This document shows, one piece after another, positions 1 through 8,070 of a stretch of 64,000 bases of DNA. Both the position numbers and the translations under genes were made by a program. The stretch is from a candidate division KSB1 bacterium (GTDB lineage Bacteria > Zhuqueibacterota > Zhuqueibacteria > Zhuqueibacterales > Zhuqueibacteraceae). Each line of letters begins with the position of its first letter. The first letter of the stretch is position 1. The notes below the pieces were generated by a model that was not told where the DNA came from, did not search any database, and worked only from the letters and a program-made list of their open reading frames with translations. The DNA is taken from contig JAPDQB010000029.1 in NCBI GenBank assembly GCA_034506175.1, positions 1-64,000 on the forward strand, in the 5' to 3' direction.

Positions 1-171
1 CTGCCGATGATGATTTATCCCGGCACCGGCACGGAATTCTACCGGCCATTAGCGGTGGCGGTCATTTTCGGGTTGGCGTTTGCGACGGCGTTGACGCTGG
101 TGATGGTGCCGGTGGTGGTGTGGGTGATGGAGAAGTGGGATGGGGAGAGGGGTGAGAGGGAGACGGGGTGA
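1..171 (+). CDS. RND efflux transporter, C-terminal end (cut by window start)
   Basis: This is the last 56 codons of an AcrB/CusA-type resistance-nodulation-division pump, an inner-membrane proton-driven exporter. The visible part contains the final transmembrane helices: the LPMMIYPGTG stretch, then the EFYRPLAVAVIFGLAFAT segment typical of the end of these pumps, then a basic/acidic tail (WDGERGERETG) encoded by purine-rich low-complexity DNA. The rest of the gene lies left of the window. Two further copies of the same 3' region, increasingly decayed, occur at 3397-3802 and 8310-8608, so this locus has been duplicated. Whether this first copy is complete upstream cannot be seen. Confidence 0.85.
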   Translation: MPMMIYPGTGTEFYRPLAVAVIFGLAFATALTLVMVPVVVWVMEKWDGERGERETG

Positions 172-328
172 AAGGGTGAGTGGGAGATGGGGAGAAGGCC
201 AATTTGTTTTTAATTCGAGTAGAAAAGCCATTGATTCCGAATTCAATTTTTTCACACATCTTCATTTACGATGACAGGGCGTCACACGTATCATTTGGGA
301 ACGTTTTATAGGTAAATGCAAGCTCGAC

Positions 329-793
329 CTATTTTGCTTCCCGTATTGTGCTGTTCATTTTTTTATTTCCCATGCTGACAAAGCCTAACATTAGAATAAG
401 CAGAAAATTTTCTGCAACGAGACTCCAATCATTTTTTCTTTCAAATAACCTGCCAAAACAGCCGCAATCAGTGACATCACCTGATAAGTATTTTGCAAAC
501 GTAACCACTGTAAAGCCAAGTATCATTATAATCAAAGCACGGCTTAAAATTCTAAGATAGCAGTTTATAAGAATCATCAATCCAGATGCCACCTCAAAGA
601 GAGGAATAAGAACTGATGCGGGGACCACTAAAAATTTAGGTAAGACTGCATAATTACTAAGGCTATCTGCGAACGTATACAAATTCCAAAATTTCGCACA
701 TCCTGAAATGACAAAAATCAGACCAACAAGAACTCGTAGTGTGGTATTCAGTACAGACATATAAAGCGTTTTCAAAAAAGATAACATACGCAC
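329..793 (-). CDS. MauE/DoxX-like redox membrane protein (cassette A)
   Basis: This 154-residue integral membrane protein has about four hydrophobic segments and a conserved CGCFG motif (DCGCFGRL, about residues 109-116). The motif is the signature of the MauE/DoxX redox-associated family. Members of that family work with periplasmic thiol-disulfide proteins, as MauE does in methylamine dehydrogenase maturation. It lies 50 bp downstream of a DsbA-like gene, which suggests it recycles that protein. The second Met (residue 12) could also be the start. It is the last gene of cassette A and is followed by the pump fragment at 1-171 in convergent orientation. The family call is firm; the role with the peptide upstream is inference. 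Confidence 0.75.
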   Translation of the reverse strand: MRMLSFLKTLYMSVLNTTLRVLVGLIFVISGCAKFWNLYTFADSLSNYAVLPKFLVVPASVLIPLFEVASGLMILINCYLRILSRALIIMILGFTVVTFAKYLSGDVTDCGCFGRLFERKNDWSLVAENFLLILMLGFVSMGNKKMNSTIREAK

Positions 794-843
794 TCATTGG
801 TCGAATTGAAAGGTGTCAAGTGCGTTATCGGATCATCCATGCT

Positions 844-1500
844 TCATTTCCGAAGCGCCTGCTGAACTAAGTTATCCAATTCCTGAATGGAAAGCACTCC
901 AGACACCATCGTCTCGTTTACAAGCAGGGTAGGTATTGAATTGATATGAAGTGATTGGGCCGTGCGTAGATCGGTGTCCACATTAGCGGCTGTATATTTT
1001 TGCGCTAAACAGTCATTAAAGGCATTGATATCAGGAATTTTCACCGCTCGTGCCAGAGCATTCCAACTCGTATCCCCAAGAAACTCTTGATTATCAAAAA
1101 GTAAATTGTGATATTGTTCAAACCGATCTTGCTTTGCTGCACATTCTACCGCCAACGCCGCTTTATAAGCGTGCGGATGATTCGCTAAGGGAAAATGACG
1201 GTAGATAATCGCTACCGCATTCGAGTATTTTTCGGAAATGTCCTTCAGTGTGGGCTGGATCTCGCGACAGAACGAGCATTGATAATCAGAAAATACGATG
1301 ATTTTAACCGGTGCATCCTTTAGACCCTGAAAATGCCCATTTGCTGCTAGCGCTTTCCAGTTTTCAATCTTACGAATTCTCTGGGAAAGAGATGATGAAC
1401 CTTTTGGGCCGAAAAACTCCCTGCGAATGACAAGTCCTGTAACGATAAGCGCACACGCAACAAGAATTATATTCAGTATTATGGAGATCGTCTCTTTCAT
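844..1500 (-). CDS. DsbA-family thioredoxin-fold protein (cassette A)
   Basis: This 218-residue protein has an N-terminal membrane anchor (about residues 7-25) and a periplasmic DsbA/Thioredoxin_4 domain. The active-site motif is CSFC in a SDYQCSFCREIQP context. A later HFPLANHPHA segment and a near-C-terminal cis-Pro region (INSIPTLLVN) complete the fold. Proteins of this type make or shuffle disulfide bonds outside the cytoplasm. It starts 31 bp after the beta-propeller gene and precedes the MauE-like gene, so it probably belongs to one transcript that begins with a cysteine-rich peptide. The likely substrate, the peptide encoded at 2858-3052, is inferred from context only. Confidence 0.85.
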   Translation of the reverse strand: MKETISIILNIILVACALIVTGLVIRREFFGPKGSSSLSQRIRKIENWKALAANGHFQGLKDAPVKIIVFSDYQCSFCREIQPTLKDISEKYSNAVAIIYRHFPLANHPHAYKAALAVECAAKQDRFEQYHNLLFDNQEFLGDTSWNALARAVKIPDINAFNDCLAQKYTAANVDTDLRTAQSLHINSIPTLLVNETMVSGVLSIQELDNLVQQALRK

Positions 1501-1531
1501 GATTATCGACCTTCATGATTCGGCTGAAACA

Positions 1532-2674
1532 CTACTTTTTTATTTGGTATCGCACTATCTTTTGGACTTCCAGCTCGTCTGTCTCAATGCCGTATGCATA
1601 CCCGTTGCGAATGACTTTTAACGCTATCTTGTTCGGAAGAAAAACTGTGGCGACTTGTTGCCCAAGTCGATCAAAAACCAACCATGAAGAACGGGTTCTA
1701 TCATTTGTAACAACATCGACCCACAGCCAACCCTCATCATCCACAACCAAATTTTCAAAGGCAGGCCATGTTCCGGGAAGCTTGGCCTTACGAACCATTT
1801 TCTTGAGTTCATCACCTAAGAATTCTATGACCTTATTGACATCACTACGTGTGACATCTATTGCAGCATGGGGGAAATGAAAAACCCCCAATCGTTTTCC
1901 TTTTAACGAATATATTTCAATATTCAAACTATCATTCCAACCGTAAAATATGGTATCATCTATGCCTAGATAAAAGATCGGTGCGCGCCCGAATGGCATG
2001 GGCATGACTGTAACTGATCCTCCGGATTGCTCAACCAGATATTGACGCTCAGGAACAACCAAAACCGGATCGCCCTCGAAATCTCCTTTGTGATTGATCA
2101 GTCTGATCGTACGATTTCGCTTGATTTCCGCACTGTTAGGAGCAAATGGGATGGTATACTCAATCAAAAATCCTCTGCTCTGGGGTACCATCATTTTGAC
2201 GGGATAACTCATGGCATGGCCGGGCACAAGAACTGTATAAACCAACTTCTTGGAGTCATTCGGAGCAAAAGCGGAGATGCGCCTTAAATCAACATCAAAG
2301 GCAAAGAGTGAATCACCTCTTCCAATATCAAGATCGCTCAGTGCGATAAATTCTCCCGGCCCTTGTCCCTTCCTTCCAAGGGAACGAAGCAACTCCCCTG
2401 ATCTCGAAAAGATTTTTATACTATAATTTTGTCTATCCCCTACATATACTCGCCCCCTCGAATCAACCCCGATAGCTACAATATTGCCAAAAGATATTGT
2501 ATCTTGCTCCCCAATGGTCAGGTCTTCTACTAACTTAATCTGGTTAAGAGGAGTACCCCGCCCGGCATGCTCTATTTGGCTCCCGGCGTTAAGCGTAGTT
2601 TCGTCTTGTGACTTTTTACTGGAAGCCGCAATTAAAATCAGAAATATGAATGAGACAAAATTCAATAGCTTCAT
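1532..2674 (-). CDS. 6-bladed beta-propeller protein (cassette A)
   Basis: This 380-residue exported protein has repeating propeller blades. It carries the diagnostic GRKGQGPGEF signature (about residues 98-107), shared with the two other propeller genes in this region (7604-6604 side and 9583-10722), and repeated GxVYVGD and IKIFS-type blade strands. The hydrophobic N-terminus resembles a lipoprotein signal, but where the other two copies have a lipidation Cys (FGC, VAC) this one reads IAASSKK, so it may be secreted or anchored rather than lipidated. In Bacteroidota, propeller proteins of this kind are often encoded beside small exported peptides. There is no obvious ribosome binding site before its ATG. 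Confidence 0.8.
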   Translation of the reverse strand: MKLLNFVSFIFLILIAASSKKSQDETTLNAGSQIEHAGRGTPLNQIKLVEDLTIGEQDTISFGNIVAIGVDSRGRVYVGDRQNYSIKIFSRSGELLRSLGRKGQGPGEFIALSDLDIGRGDSLFAFDVDLRRISAFAPNDSKKLVYTVLVPGHAMSYPVKMMVPQSRGFLIEYTIPFAPNSAEIKRNRTIRLINHKGDFEGDPVLVVPERQYLVEQSGGSVTVMPMPFGRAPIFYLGIDDTIFYGWNDSLNIEIYSLKGKRLGVFHFPHAAIDVTRSDVNKVIEFLGDELKKMVRKAKLPGTWPAFENLVVDDEGWLWVDVVTNDRTRSSWLVFDRLGQQVATVFLPNKIALKVIRNGYAYGIETDELEVQKIVRYQIKK

Positions 2675-2788
2675 CTTGTTACCGAATTAACTGTATAGTT
2701 TCAGAGCTGTGCAAAAACAATCCCGTGAAAATAATAAACTACTCTTTAAAAAGAAATTCCGAGAAATAAATGTAGTTGGTATTACTTC

Positions 2789-2831
2789 GCTTGCCCTGTG
2801 AGAACATTTCATATCGTCTCACAGAGCAAGC
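2789..2831 (-). promoter_or_regulatory. Stem-loop between peptide and propeller genes (cassette A)
   Basis: A 15-bp stem with one wobble pair (arms 2789-2803 and 2817-2831, 13-nt loop) lies just after the peptide stop codon. On the minus strand no U-run follows it, so it is more likely an mRNA-stabilising or processing hairpin, or a weak attenuator, than a full terminator. The two other peptide genes in the region are also followed by a stem-loop. Confidence 0.6.
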
Positions 2832-2857
2832 TAGCAACGACATTAAAAAAAGATTCG

Positions 2858-3052
2858 CTATAGCGACTCACACGGACCAGCCTTACAACTTGTTGGACCC
2901 GCACTGCAGCACGGACCGCAACATGTAGAATTACCGTCGCCACTGGTGCAACAGGCTAGTGGGGCCGAAAGGGCAGCAGGCACCTCTGTGAGATACAAGG
3001 CGCCAAGACCTATAACGAACATGGCGACTGCGTTAATCATTAAACGCCTCAT
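2858..3052 (-). CDS. Small exported cysteine-rich peptide (cassette A)
   Basis: This 64-residue precursor has a signal peptide (RR near the start, then a hydrophobic core MFVIGLGALYL, then EVPAALSA). The predicted mature part of about 34 residues holds eight Cys, several as adjacent pairs (ACC, TCC, PCC). A strong Shine-Dalgarno (AAGGAGGT, 3066-3059) stands 6 nt before the ATG, far better than that of the propeller gene downstream. I recognise no named family. The layout (tiny exported peptide beside a 6-bladed propeller and a thioredoxin) resembles the NVEALA peptides of Bacteroidota, but the sequence is different. Bacteriocin, signal or structural peptide are all possible. Confidence 0.75.
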   Translation of the reverse strand: MRRLMINAVAMFVIGLGALYLTEVPAALSAPLACCTSGDGNSTCCGPCCSAGPTSCKAGPCESL

Positions 3053-3150
3053 GTTTTAACCTCCTTGATTAGAGTTAGGTAAATGAAGGATGACAGAAAC
3101 TTTTGTTAAAAATTTCCAGCCACACCAATCGAATTGTCAAGCTCCAAAAC

Positions 3151-3222
3151 AAAAAGCCCAAACCCTGTGGGCATAGCTTCACATGCTGGATATTTTTACC
3201 CACCAAGCCTGTGAGATTTGGG
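3151..3222 (-). terminator. Terminator-like hairpin at the end of leader repeat 1
   Basis: On the minus strand CCCAAATCT (3222-3214) pairs with AGGGTTTGGG (3166-3157), allowing G-U pairs, and is followed at once by CTTTTTG. The hairpin is conserved in position in repeat copies 2 and 3. Because it lies between the promoter and the coding genes, it could act as an attenuator, or end a small RNA encoded by the repeat. Confidence 0.55.
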
Positions 3223-3334
3223 CCTCAAAATAGCGGCAAATTTGTCTAAATACGTTCGCACCAGGATAACCCACACAACTCAGCGTTCATCACTTTCCTG
3301 TGGCCATAAGCTGCCTGACCCAAGTTGCATTCGG

Positions 3335-3365
3335 AATATACGAAATTCCTCCCCCCAATTGTCAA
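3335..3365 (-). promoter_or_regulatory. Putative sigma70-type promoter in leader repeat 1
   Basis: On the minus strand a perfect -35 box TTGACA (3365-3360) is followed after 19 nt by TATATT (3340-3335). The spacing is longer than the ideal 17. The same two boxes sit at the same place in copies 2 and 3 with different spacers (14 and 16 nt). Transcription would run through the repeat toward the peptide gene at 3052, giving a leader of roughly 270 nt. Confidence 0.5.
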
Positions 3366-3396
3366 GAGAAATTTTTTGTTTTTTGCAAAAATTTTT

Positions 3397-3802
3397 CTAC
3401 TCTCATGCTCGCCGCGCCGCTGACCATCATCGGCGTTGTTTTCGGCTTGCTCATTACGCATCAAACTATCAACCTCATGTCGCTCATCGGCCTGATGGTG
3501 CTGGTCGGCACCCTGCACGGCGGGGCAACGCAATTGTGAAAGTGGATTTCATCTTGCAAGAGCGCAAGCGCGGCACGCCGCTGCGCGAAGCGATTTTGCT
3601 CGCCGGACAGAAACGCCTGCGGCCGATTGTGATGAACACGGTCACCACGATTTTCGGCATGCTGCCGATGATGATTTATCCCGGCACGGGCACGGAGTTT
3701 TATCGACCTTTGGCAGTGGCGGTTATTTTCGGATTGGCGTTTGCAACGGCGCTGATGCTGGTGGTGGTGCCGGTGGTGGTGTGGGTTATGGAAAAAGATT
3801 GA
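3397..3802 (+). pseudogene. RND efflux pump 3' fragment, frameshifted (copy 2)
   Basis: This is a duplicate of about the last 130 codons of the pump whose end lies at 1-171. It begins abruptly next to the leader repeat with LAAPLTIIGVVFGLL, reads to a GTLHGG segment, loses frame near 3520-3535, and continues in another frame as KVDFILQERKRGTPLREAI through LPMMIYPGTG to a WVMEKD stop. Homology to copy 1 continues past the stop to about 3850. No start or upstream region is present, so it cannot encode a working pump. Confidence 0.85.
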
Positions 3803-3843
3803 GAGGGAGAAGGCGAATTTGTTTTTTAATTGTGGTAGGGAAG

Positions 3844-4704
3844 TCAATGATTAAGAACCCAATCTTCCCACCCGCCGGGGTAAATGCTGATTTTATTGCA
3901 ACCGAGTATGTGCAATTTTTTGGCCAAAAGCTCTGCGGCGTTGCAACGCGCACTGGAACAATAAACAATGACAGGCTGCTTCTTCAAAGAATGCTTATCA
4001 ACAAGCTCGACCAAATTTTCGCTATCATAAGGGATATTGATCGCTCCGGGGAGATGGCCCATCACATATTGGTATGACGGACGGGCATCGATTAATACAG
4101 CACTGCGATTTGCAATAACGGTTTCCGTAGCCGTCCGGTCAACAAGGCTATTATCGGCAGAATATGCAGCACGGCTACTGGAAATCGTAAAAGGAAGAGA
4201 AAGAAAAGCGAGAACCATCATTGCTAAAGCAGCCAAACCTGTTGATCGTGGGGTTTTGGGCATTTTACCGGCATTATCTTGCGTCTCAGCGATGTTTTTT
4301 GTTGTAGACGTGGTTAGATAATATAAGCCCAGAAACATTCCGACTAAAAGCAGTAAATGTGCACCAAACGAAAACCTGTTGAGGAGGGGCAGAGAGCCAA
4401 AACAGCCGCAGTCAAATCCATACCAAGAACTGAAAACAGTCACTCCCAGTAACACTAATGGAACGATAAGGATTATTTGCAATAATTGCCGATGCCATAC
4501 CACAAGTGCCAATACGATTTCCAAAACCGACCACAAAATGATTGCGAATTCGGCGCTCAACAAGGATACTCCAAACAATTGGCTGAGATTTAGGGCTAAA
4601 ACAGCGCGATCGAGTAGTTTCCCGATTGCCGAAAAAACAAAAATCGTGGATAAGAGAAATCGTAACAGCTTACCCAGGAGACTTTCGTATAAAACAAATC
4701 CCAT
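3844..4704 (-). CDS. MauE/DoxX-like membrane protein fused to rhodanese (cassette B)
   Basis: This 286-residue fusion has an N-terminal MauE/DoxX-like membrane domain (about residues 1-135, four helices, with the CGCFG motif as in cassette A). A linker with one more hydrophobic segment (about 155-175) follows, and then a rhodanese-like domain (about 185-286). The rhodanese part shows the entry motif LIDARPSYQYVMGHLPGA and a catalytic Cys in VYCSSARC. Rhodaneses transfer sulfane sulfur; fused to a DsbB-like membrane protein it suggests periplasmic thiol chemistry. It follows the TPR gene by 5 bp, so they are probably co-transcribed and perhaps translationally coupled. The fusion is absent from the paralogue in cassette A. 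Confidence 0.8.
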   Translation of the reverse strand: MGFVLYESLLGKLLRFLLSTIFVFSAIGKLLDRAVLALNLSQLFGVSLLSAEFAIILWSVLEIVLALVVWHRQLLQIILIVPLVLLGVTVFSSWYGFDCGCFGSLPLLNRFSFGAHLLLLVGMFLGLYYLTTSTTKNIAETQDNAGKMPKTPRSTGLAALAMMVLAFLSLPFTISSSRAAYSADNSLVDRTATETVIANRSAVLIDARPSYQYVMGHLPGAINIPYDSENLVELVDKHSLKKQPVIVYCSSARCNAAELLAKKLHILGCNKISIYPGGWEDWVLNH

Positions 4705-4709
4705 ACGAG

Positions 4710-6011
4710 TTATTTTGAAGCATCGGTTATTTTTTTCAGACTATATTGTGCATGTTCGATCATATCCGCATAGCGTTCGTTTTTTGGCGCACGTTGCAAA
4801 AACCCGCGAAACCATGTTGCCGCTTTGGCATTATCATGAAGAGATTGATAAAGCGACCCGAGGAAATAATAACAATCAATGCATTTGTCATTTACGTCAA
4901 GCGCTTCTCGATAAGCTTGAATGGCAAGTTTAAATTTATCTTGGTTCATGCGAATCGCGCCGAGTGTCGAAAGTTGAGAACCATAAAGCTCGATGGTGGG
5001 CTTTAAAAGTGAAATGGCCGTCAGTACTTCGCGTTCGGCAGCACGATATTTTTTGAGCTGGTAATAGGCTAAACCGAGATTATAATGATTGACCGCAATG
5101 GTAGAATCCTGGCGCACTGAAAACCGAAAGTAAGCGGCGGCAGAGTCGAAACGTGAAGCGCTGTAATAGATCCTGCCAATATCCGAAAGCACGGAACTGC
5201 TGGAATCGCCGGTGGCAGCCAGATAAATTTTCAAATAGGATAATCCGGCCTCTTGTTGTCCGGCTTGCATGTAGCACGAAGCAAGCTTTTTGAGAATACG
5301 CGGATAATTTTGGGCCTGATATAACAACTCATTATAAAGCGCACAAGCCTGCTTGGAACTGTCGCTATACGAAAGAGCATCCGCTAATAACAGCTTGGCA
5401 GCAACACTGGTTGAATCGACGGCAAGCGCACGTTTGGCGACGGCAAGACCGTTTTCATAGTAACCATTTGCCACAAGGCTATTCCCCAAGAATAGCAGCA
5501 CATCGACAGTGGGCGAGGCTTCCGCCGCTTTTATAGCTGCTTCAAATTGCCGATTGGCGCAAAGCAATTGCACCAGATACTTTTTCGCCGGTGCAAAAGT
5601 TGAATCAACTCTAAGCGCCCTCTTGACGCTGGACAAGGCCGAAGAGATCGCTCCGGAGGTTTCTTGTGCTTTGGCAATAAAATAATTTGCCCGCACACGA
5701 AAAGGTTGACTAAGTGCGGCTCTCTCTAGCGGACTAATACATAGACCAATCTCTCCAAGATTCAAATAACACAAACCTTGGTAGAAGAGTGCCGCAGTAT
5801 CGGTTGGGTTGGAACTTAGCGCCTCCGTGTAAAGCTTTAGCGCGGTGCGATAATCACCGAGCGTGAATGCCTCAAACGCTTCTTTTGTTGTTACTTGTGC
5901 CAGACAAACTTGCGTTGTTAGCAAAAGACTAACGAGATACCCCTTAAGAATAGATCGTTCCAGTTTTGTGCTTGGTTGGTTATTCTTTGTTTCTAGAAAA
6001 ACGTGTTCCAT
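4710..6011 (-). CDS. Exported tetratricopeptide repeat protein (cassette B)
   Basis: This 433-residue protein is built of about ten tetratricopeptide repeats. Helix pairs with the usual A..LY..GL and Y..A pattern are seen throughout (for example AALFYQGLCYLNLG, VNHYNLGLAYYQLKKY and CYYFLGSLYQSL). A hydrophobic N-terminal segment (about residues 25-38) ends near a Cys at about 36, suggesting export or lipidation. TPRs bind other proteins, so it could be a scaffold for the cassette proteins. It lies between the thioredoxin-like gene (12-bp gap) and the MauE-rhodanese gene. No TPR gene occurs in cassettes A or C. Confidence 0.8.
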   Translation of the reverse strand: MEHVFLETKNNQPSTKLERSILKGYLVSLLLTTQVCLAQVTTKEAFEAFTLGDYRTALKLYTEALSSNPTDTAALFYQGLCYLNLGEIGLCISPLERAALSQPFRVRANYFIAKAQETSGAISSALSSVKRALRVDSTFAPAKKYLVQLLCANRQFEAAIKAAEASPTVDVLLFLGNSLVANGYYENGLAVAKRALAVDSTSVAAKLLLADALSYSDSSKQACALYNELLYQAQNYPRILKKLASCYMQAGQQEAGLSYLKIYLAATGDSSSSVLSDIGRIYYSASRFDSAAAYFRFSVRQDSTIAVNHYNLGLAYYQLKKYRAAEREVLTAISLLKPTIELYGSQLSTLGAIRMNQDKFKLAIQAYREALDVNDKCIDCYYFLGSLYQSLHDNAKAATWFRGFLQRAPKNERYADMIEHAQYSLKKITDASK

Positions 6012-6023
6012 AAATTCTATGAT

Positions 6024-6572
6024 TCAGTTGGTGACGAACTGTCGCAAAACTTTACGATTTAAATCATTATATAGTTCATCGTCCGGATCAGATATATAAC
6101 GCAGCAAAATTATGCCGTCAGTGGTGGTTAATAATGTAGGCAGCTCAAAATAGCTATTTAGCCCTTGTGGATTATAAGCAATAAAATGAGAAGGAAAATC
6201 AAGACGGTAATATTGTTTCAAAGATGCTGCCTCACGGTTGACGCTATCTTTGACGATCCAGAAAAACATTGTGTTGTCCTGTGTCGTCGCGATTTGCCTA
6301 AATAGATCGATATTTTCCTTCGCACAAGGCGTGCATGCGTCTAATAAAATGAATTGGAGAACACAATATTTCACTTTTGAGTTGTTTTGCGCCTTTAGCT
6401 TCGAATTTATTATAGTGATAAGCTCGCTCGATAGTCGGTTTCCCACATAATTTTGATCCGAATTGATTTTGTGTAGCTTTAAATGCAGACGGGATAATTC
6501 AGATTGAACACTTTTCAACCTCGATTTGGTTGAAAATGCTAAGTAGGAAAGGCCAACAATAACGATAATCAA
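6024..6572 (-). CDS. Membrane-anchored thioredoxin-like protein (cassette B)
   Basis: This protein of about 182 residues has an N-terminal membrane helix, a short coiled coil (about 18-38) and a thioredoxin-like domain with a CTPC motif (LLDACTPCAKEN, about residues 78-89). It lacks a convincing ATG start. The reading frame is open from just downstream of the propeller stop codon, and the proposed start is a TTG at 6572. Codons before it would encode basic residues that suit a membrane anchor, so the true start may be a few codons earlier at a non-ATG codon. It occupies the slot held by a DsbA-like gene in cassette A. Confidence 0.7.
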   Translation of the reverse strand: MIIVIVGLSYLAFSTKSRLKSVQSELSRLHLKLHKINSDQNYVGNRLSSELITIINSKLKAQNNSKVKYCVLQFILLDACTPCAKENIDLFRQIATTQDNTMFFWIVKDSVNREAASLKQYYRLDFPSHFIAYNPQGLNSYFELPTLLTTTDGIILLRYISDPDDELYNDLNRKVLRQFVTN

Positions 6573-6603
6573 AATGGGAAAATGAGCTTGTCGGATAAAT
6601 TTT

Positions 6604-7677
6604 CTAAAAACTTTTTAGTGTCCATTTGTTGATGACAGGATTTCCGTGTTGATTGGTTGGCGCCTCGGGATATTCAACAGAGTATAAGTCGCCTCGATCA
6701 TCTGAGGCAAAATAACCGGTAGAAATTTCAATACCGCTTGCCAACACTTTTCCATCTCTAGTTAGGAAAGCGAGATATGTGGTTGGTTTTCCCGTTGCGC
6801 CTTGCCCACTTTTGTTTGTTGCCGCTCTCCGGTGGTATTGCACCAAAATTACTTCAAAAGGGCCTCGTAATATCTCCGCGATGCCTGTAAATGAGTTCAT
6901 GAAATCCGCAGGACTTTGAATATTTCGGGTATCGGGAGGAGGACTATAATTTTTCAGACTTATTAAATCAACTTTAAACTTCAATTTTCCGCGATAATCA
7001 AAATACTTGACCTCAGAACTTACGAAGTGGGCGGTAACTACTCCGGGACGCGTGAAGCAAAAGCCTCCTCCAAATATGCCAAACGGAATTTTCTGTATAA
7101 TATCAGGTGAAAAAAAACTGGCAATTCGCTTGCCAGTTGAACTGACACATTCTATCATTTCACCATCTCTACGGTTAGGCATAAACAGATAAAGTTCTCC
7201 CGCCTTGCTTATGCGCATTTCATGAATCTTGGCGGCTATCTTAAAATCCCTTAAGTACTCGCCGGTATTTTTAAATATTGATATTCGCAAAAGAGAGTTA
7301 TCCGCGACGTACCAAATTTGGTTGGAATCATCATAGCAAACTGCGGAAGCCCGTTCAAATTCGCCAGGTCCTGCACCATGCTTACCAATTCTATTAAGGA
7401 ACTTGCCTGTGCTATCGAACACCAACGGGGTATGATTTGCTCTATCTAAAATAACAAGCCGGCCATCCTTTGTTACATCCAAATAGGTTATATTTCCAAC
7501 ATAAATGGTATCATGAGGAGCAAGTGGGATAGCATTGATGAGCTTGAAAATACCCTCATTGGTGGTGGCCCGTTTTAGCATACTTACAAATTCAGCCGGC
7601 AACTCCTTAGGGATTTCGGTTTTTTGGGCGCAGCCGAAAATAAGCGCTATTAGAAAAATTAAAAATTTCGACATCAT
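6604..7677 (-). CDS. 6-bladed beta-propeller lipoprotein (cassette B)
   Basis: This 357-residue predicted lipoprotein has the N-terminus MMSKFLIFLIALIFGC, with a good lipobox at about residue 16, so the protein is likely membrane-tethered outside the cytoplasm. Propeller blades follow, with the signature GKHGAGPGEF near residues 97-106, equivalent to the motif in the cassette A and C paralogues. The three propellers are clearly related in layout but have diverged strongly. It follows the peptide gene by about 105 bp with a perfect stem-loop between them. Such propellers often bind ligands or partner proteins; the binding partner here is unknown. Confidence 0.82.
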   Translation of the reverse strand: MMSKFLIFLIALIFGCAQKTEIPKELPAEFVSMLKRATTNEGIFKLINAIPLAPHDTIYVGNITYLDVTKDGRLVILDRANHTPLVFDSTGKFLNRIGKHGAGPGEFERASAVCYDDSNQIWYVADNSLLRISIFKNTGEYLRDFKIAAKIHEMRISKAGELYLFMPNRRDGEMIECVSSTGKRIASFFSPDIIQKIPFGIFGGGFCFTRPGVVTAHFVSSEVKYFDYRGKLKFKVDLISLKNYSPPPDTRNIQSPADFMNSFTGIAEILRGPFEVILVQYHRRAATNKSGQGATGKPTTYLAFLTRDGKVLASGIEISTGYFASDDRGDLYSVEYPEAPTNQHGNPVINKWTLKSF

Positions 7678-7722
7678 CTGTGCGTTCGAAGTGATATTTT
7701 ATCGTCTTTTGTTTATTGATAT

Positions 7723-7762
7723 GGCAGGTTTGTCGCCCTCTAACGCCACTGACAAACCTGCC
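7723..7762 (-). promoter_or_regulatory. Perfect stem-loop between peptide and propeller genes (cassette B)
   Basis: Arms 7723-7734 and 7751-7762 form a perfect 12-bp stem (GGCAGGTTTGTC with its complement) around a 16-nt loop. There is no U-run on the minus-strand side, so it may stabilise or process the peptide mRNA or partly stop transcription. It holds the same position as the hairpin at 2789-2831 in cassette A. Confidence 0.65.
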
Positions 7763-7781
7763 GTAATTTTATCCCTATGGT

Positions 7782-8003
7782 TTAACAGGGAGGGTTATTT
7801 GTACAATCGATACATTGGATAAATAAACCTGGGCAAATATCACAGCCACTGCGTGATGTACCATCAGAATAAGTAACGATACAATATTGACGCGTAGCTC
7901 TAATCTCTTGTGCAGTGAACACTGGCTGAACAGAAAACCACATCCCAACCAACAGGACAATTGCCAGCATGGCAACACCTAATTTGAGAATTGCTGACTT
8001 CAT
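7782..8003 (-). CDS. Small exported cysteine-rich peptide (cassette B)
   Basis: This 73-residue precursor has a basic start (MKSAILK), a hydrophobic core and a probable cleavage region around SVQPVFTA. The mature part of about 42 residues contains six Cys (YC, SGC, DIC, IQC, IDC, PPC). A strong Shine-Dalgarno AAGGAGG (8014-8008) precedes the ATG. It shares with the cassette A and C peptides the size, the V-P-containing cleavage area and the high Cys content, but has little direct sequence identity to either. It is not a recognised family. It is probably a substrate of the thioredoxin-like and MauE-like proteins encoded downstream (inference). Confidence 0.72.
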   Translation of the reverse strand: MKSAILKLGVAMLAIVLLVGMWFSVQPVFTAQEIRATRQYCIVTYSDGTSRSGCDICPGLFIQCIDCTNNPPC

Positions 8004-8070
8004 AAAGCCTCCTTAACTTTTGGTTGTGATACTAAGTTTTTGAGCGTTCTTTCGCTCATGGTTTATTGGA

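Larger units (their letters stand above)
3146..3396 (-). repeat. Leader repeat, copy 1 (upstream of cassette A)
   Basis: This is the first of three copies of a roughly 230-250 bp intergenic element; the others are at 8071-8311 and 10806-11032. Copies share long conserved blocks, including one around GTTCGCACC-GGATAACCCACACAA and one at the promoter end (TTGTCAAGAGAAATTTT on the plus strand). Read on the minus strand toward cassette A, the element runs promoter, conserved leader, terminator-like hairpin. This copy is the most diverged in the promoter spacer, where a C-run replaces the A-run seen in copies 2 and 3. Its right edge abuts a pump gene fragment, as in copy 2. Confidence 0.85.

Noticed and set aside
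2858-3052. Double-glycine bacteriocin leader on the peptide
   Set aside because: The leaders are long hydrophobic Sec-type signals with no GG cleavage site, and no peptidase-ABC exporter is encoded nearby.
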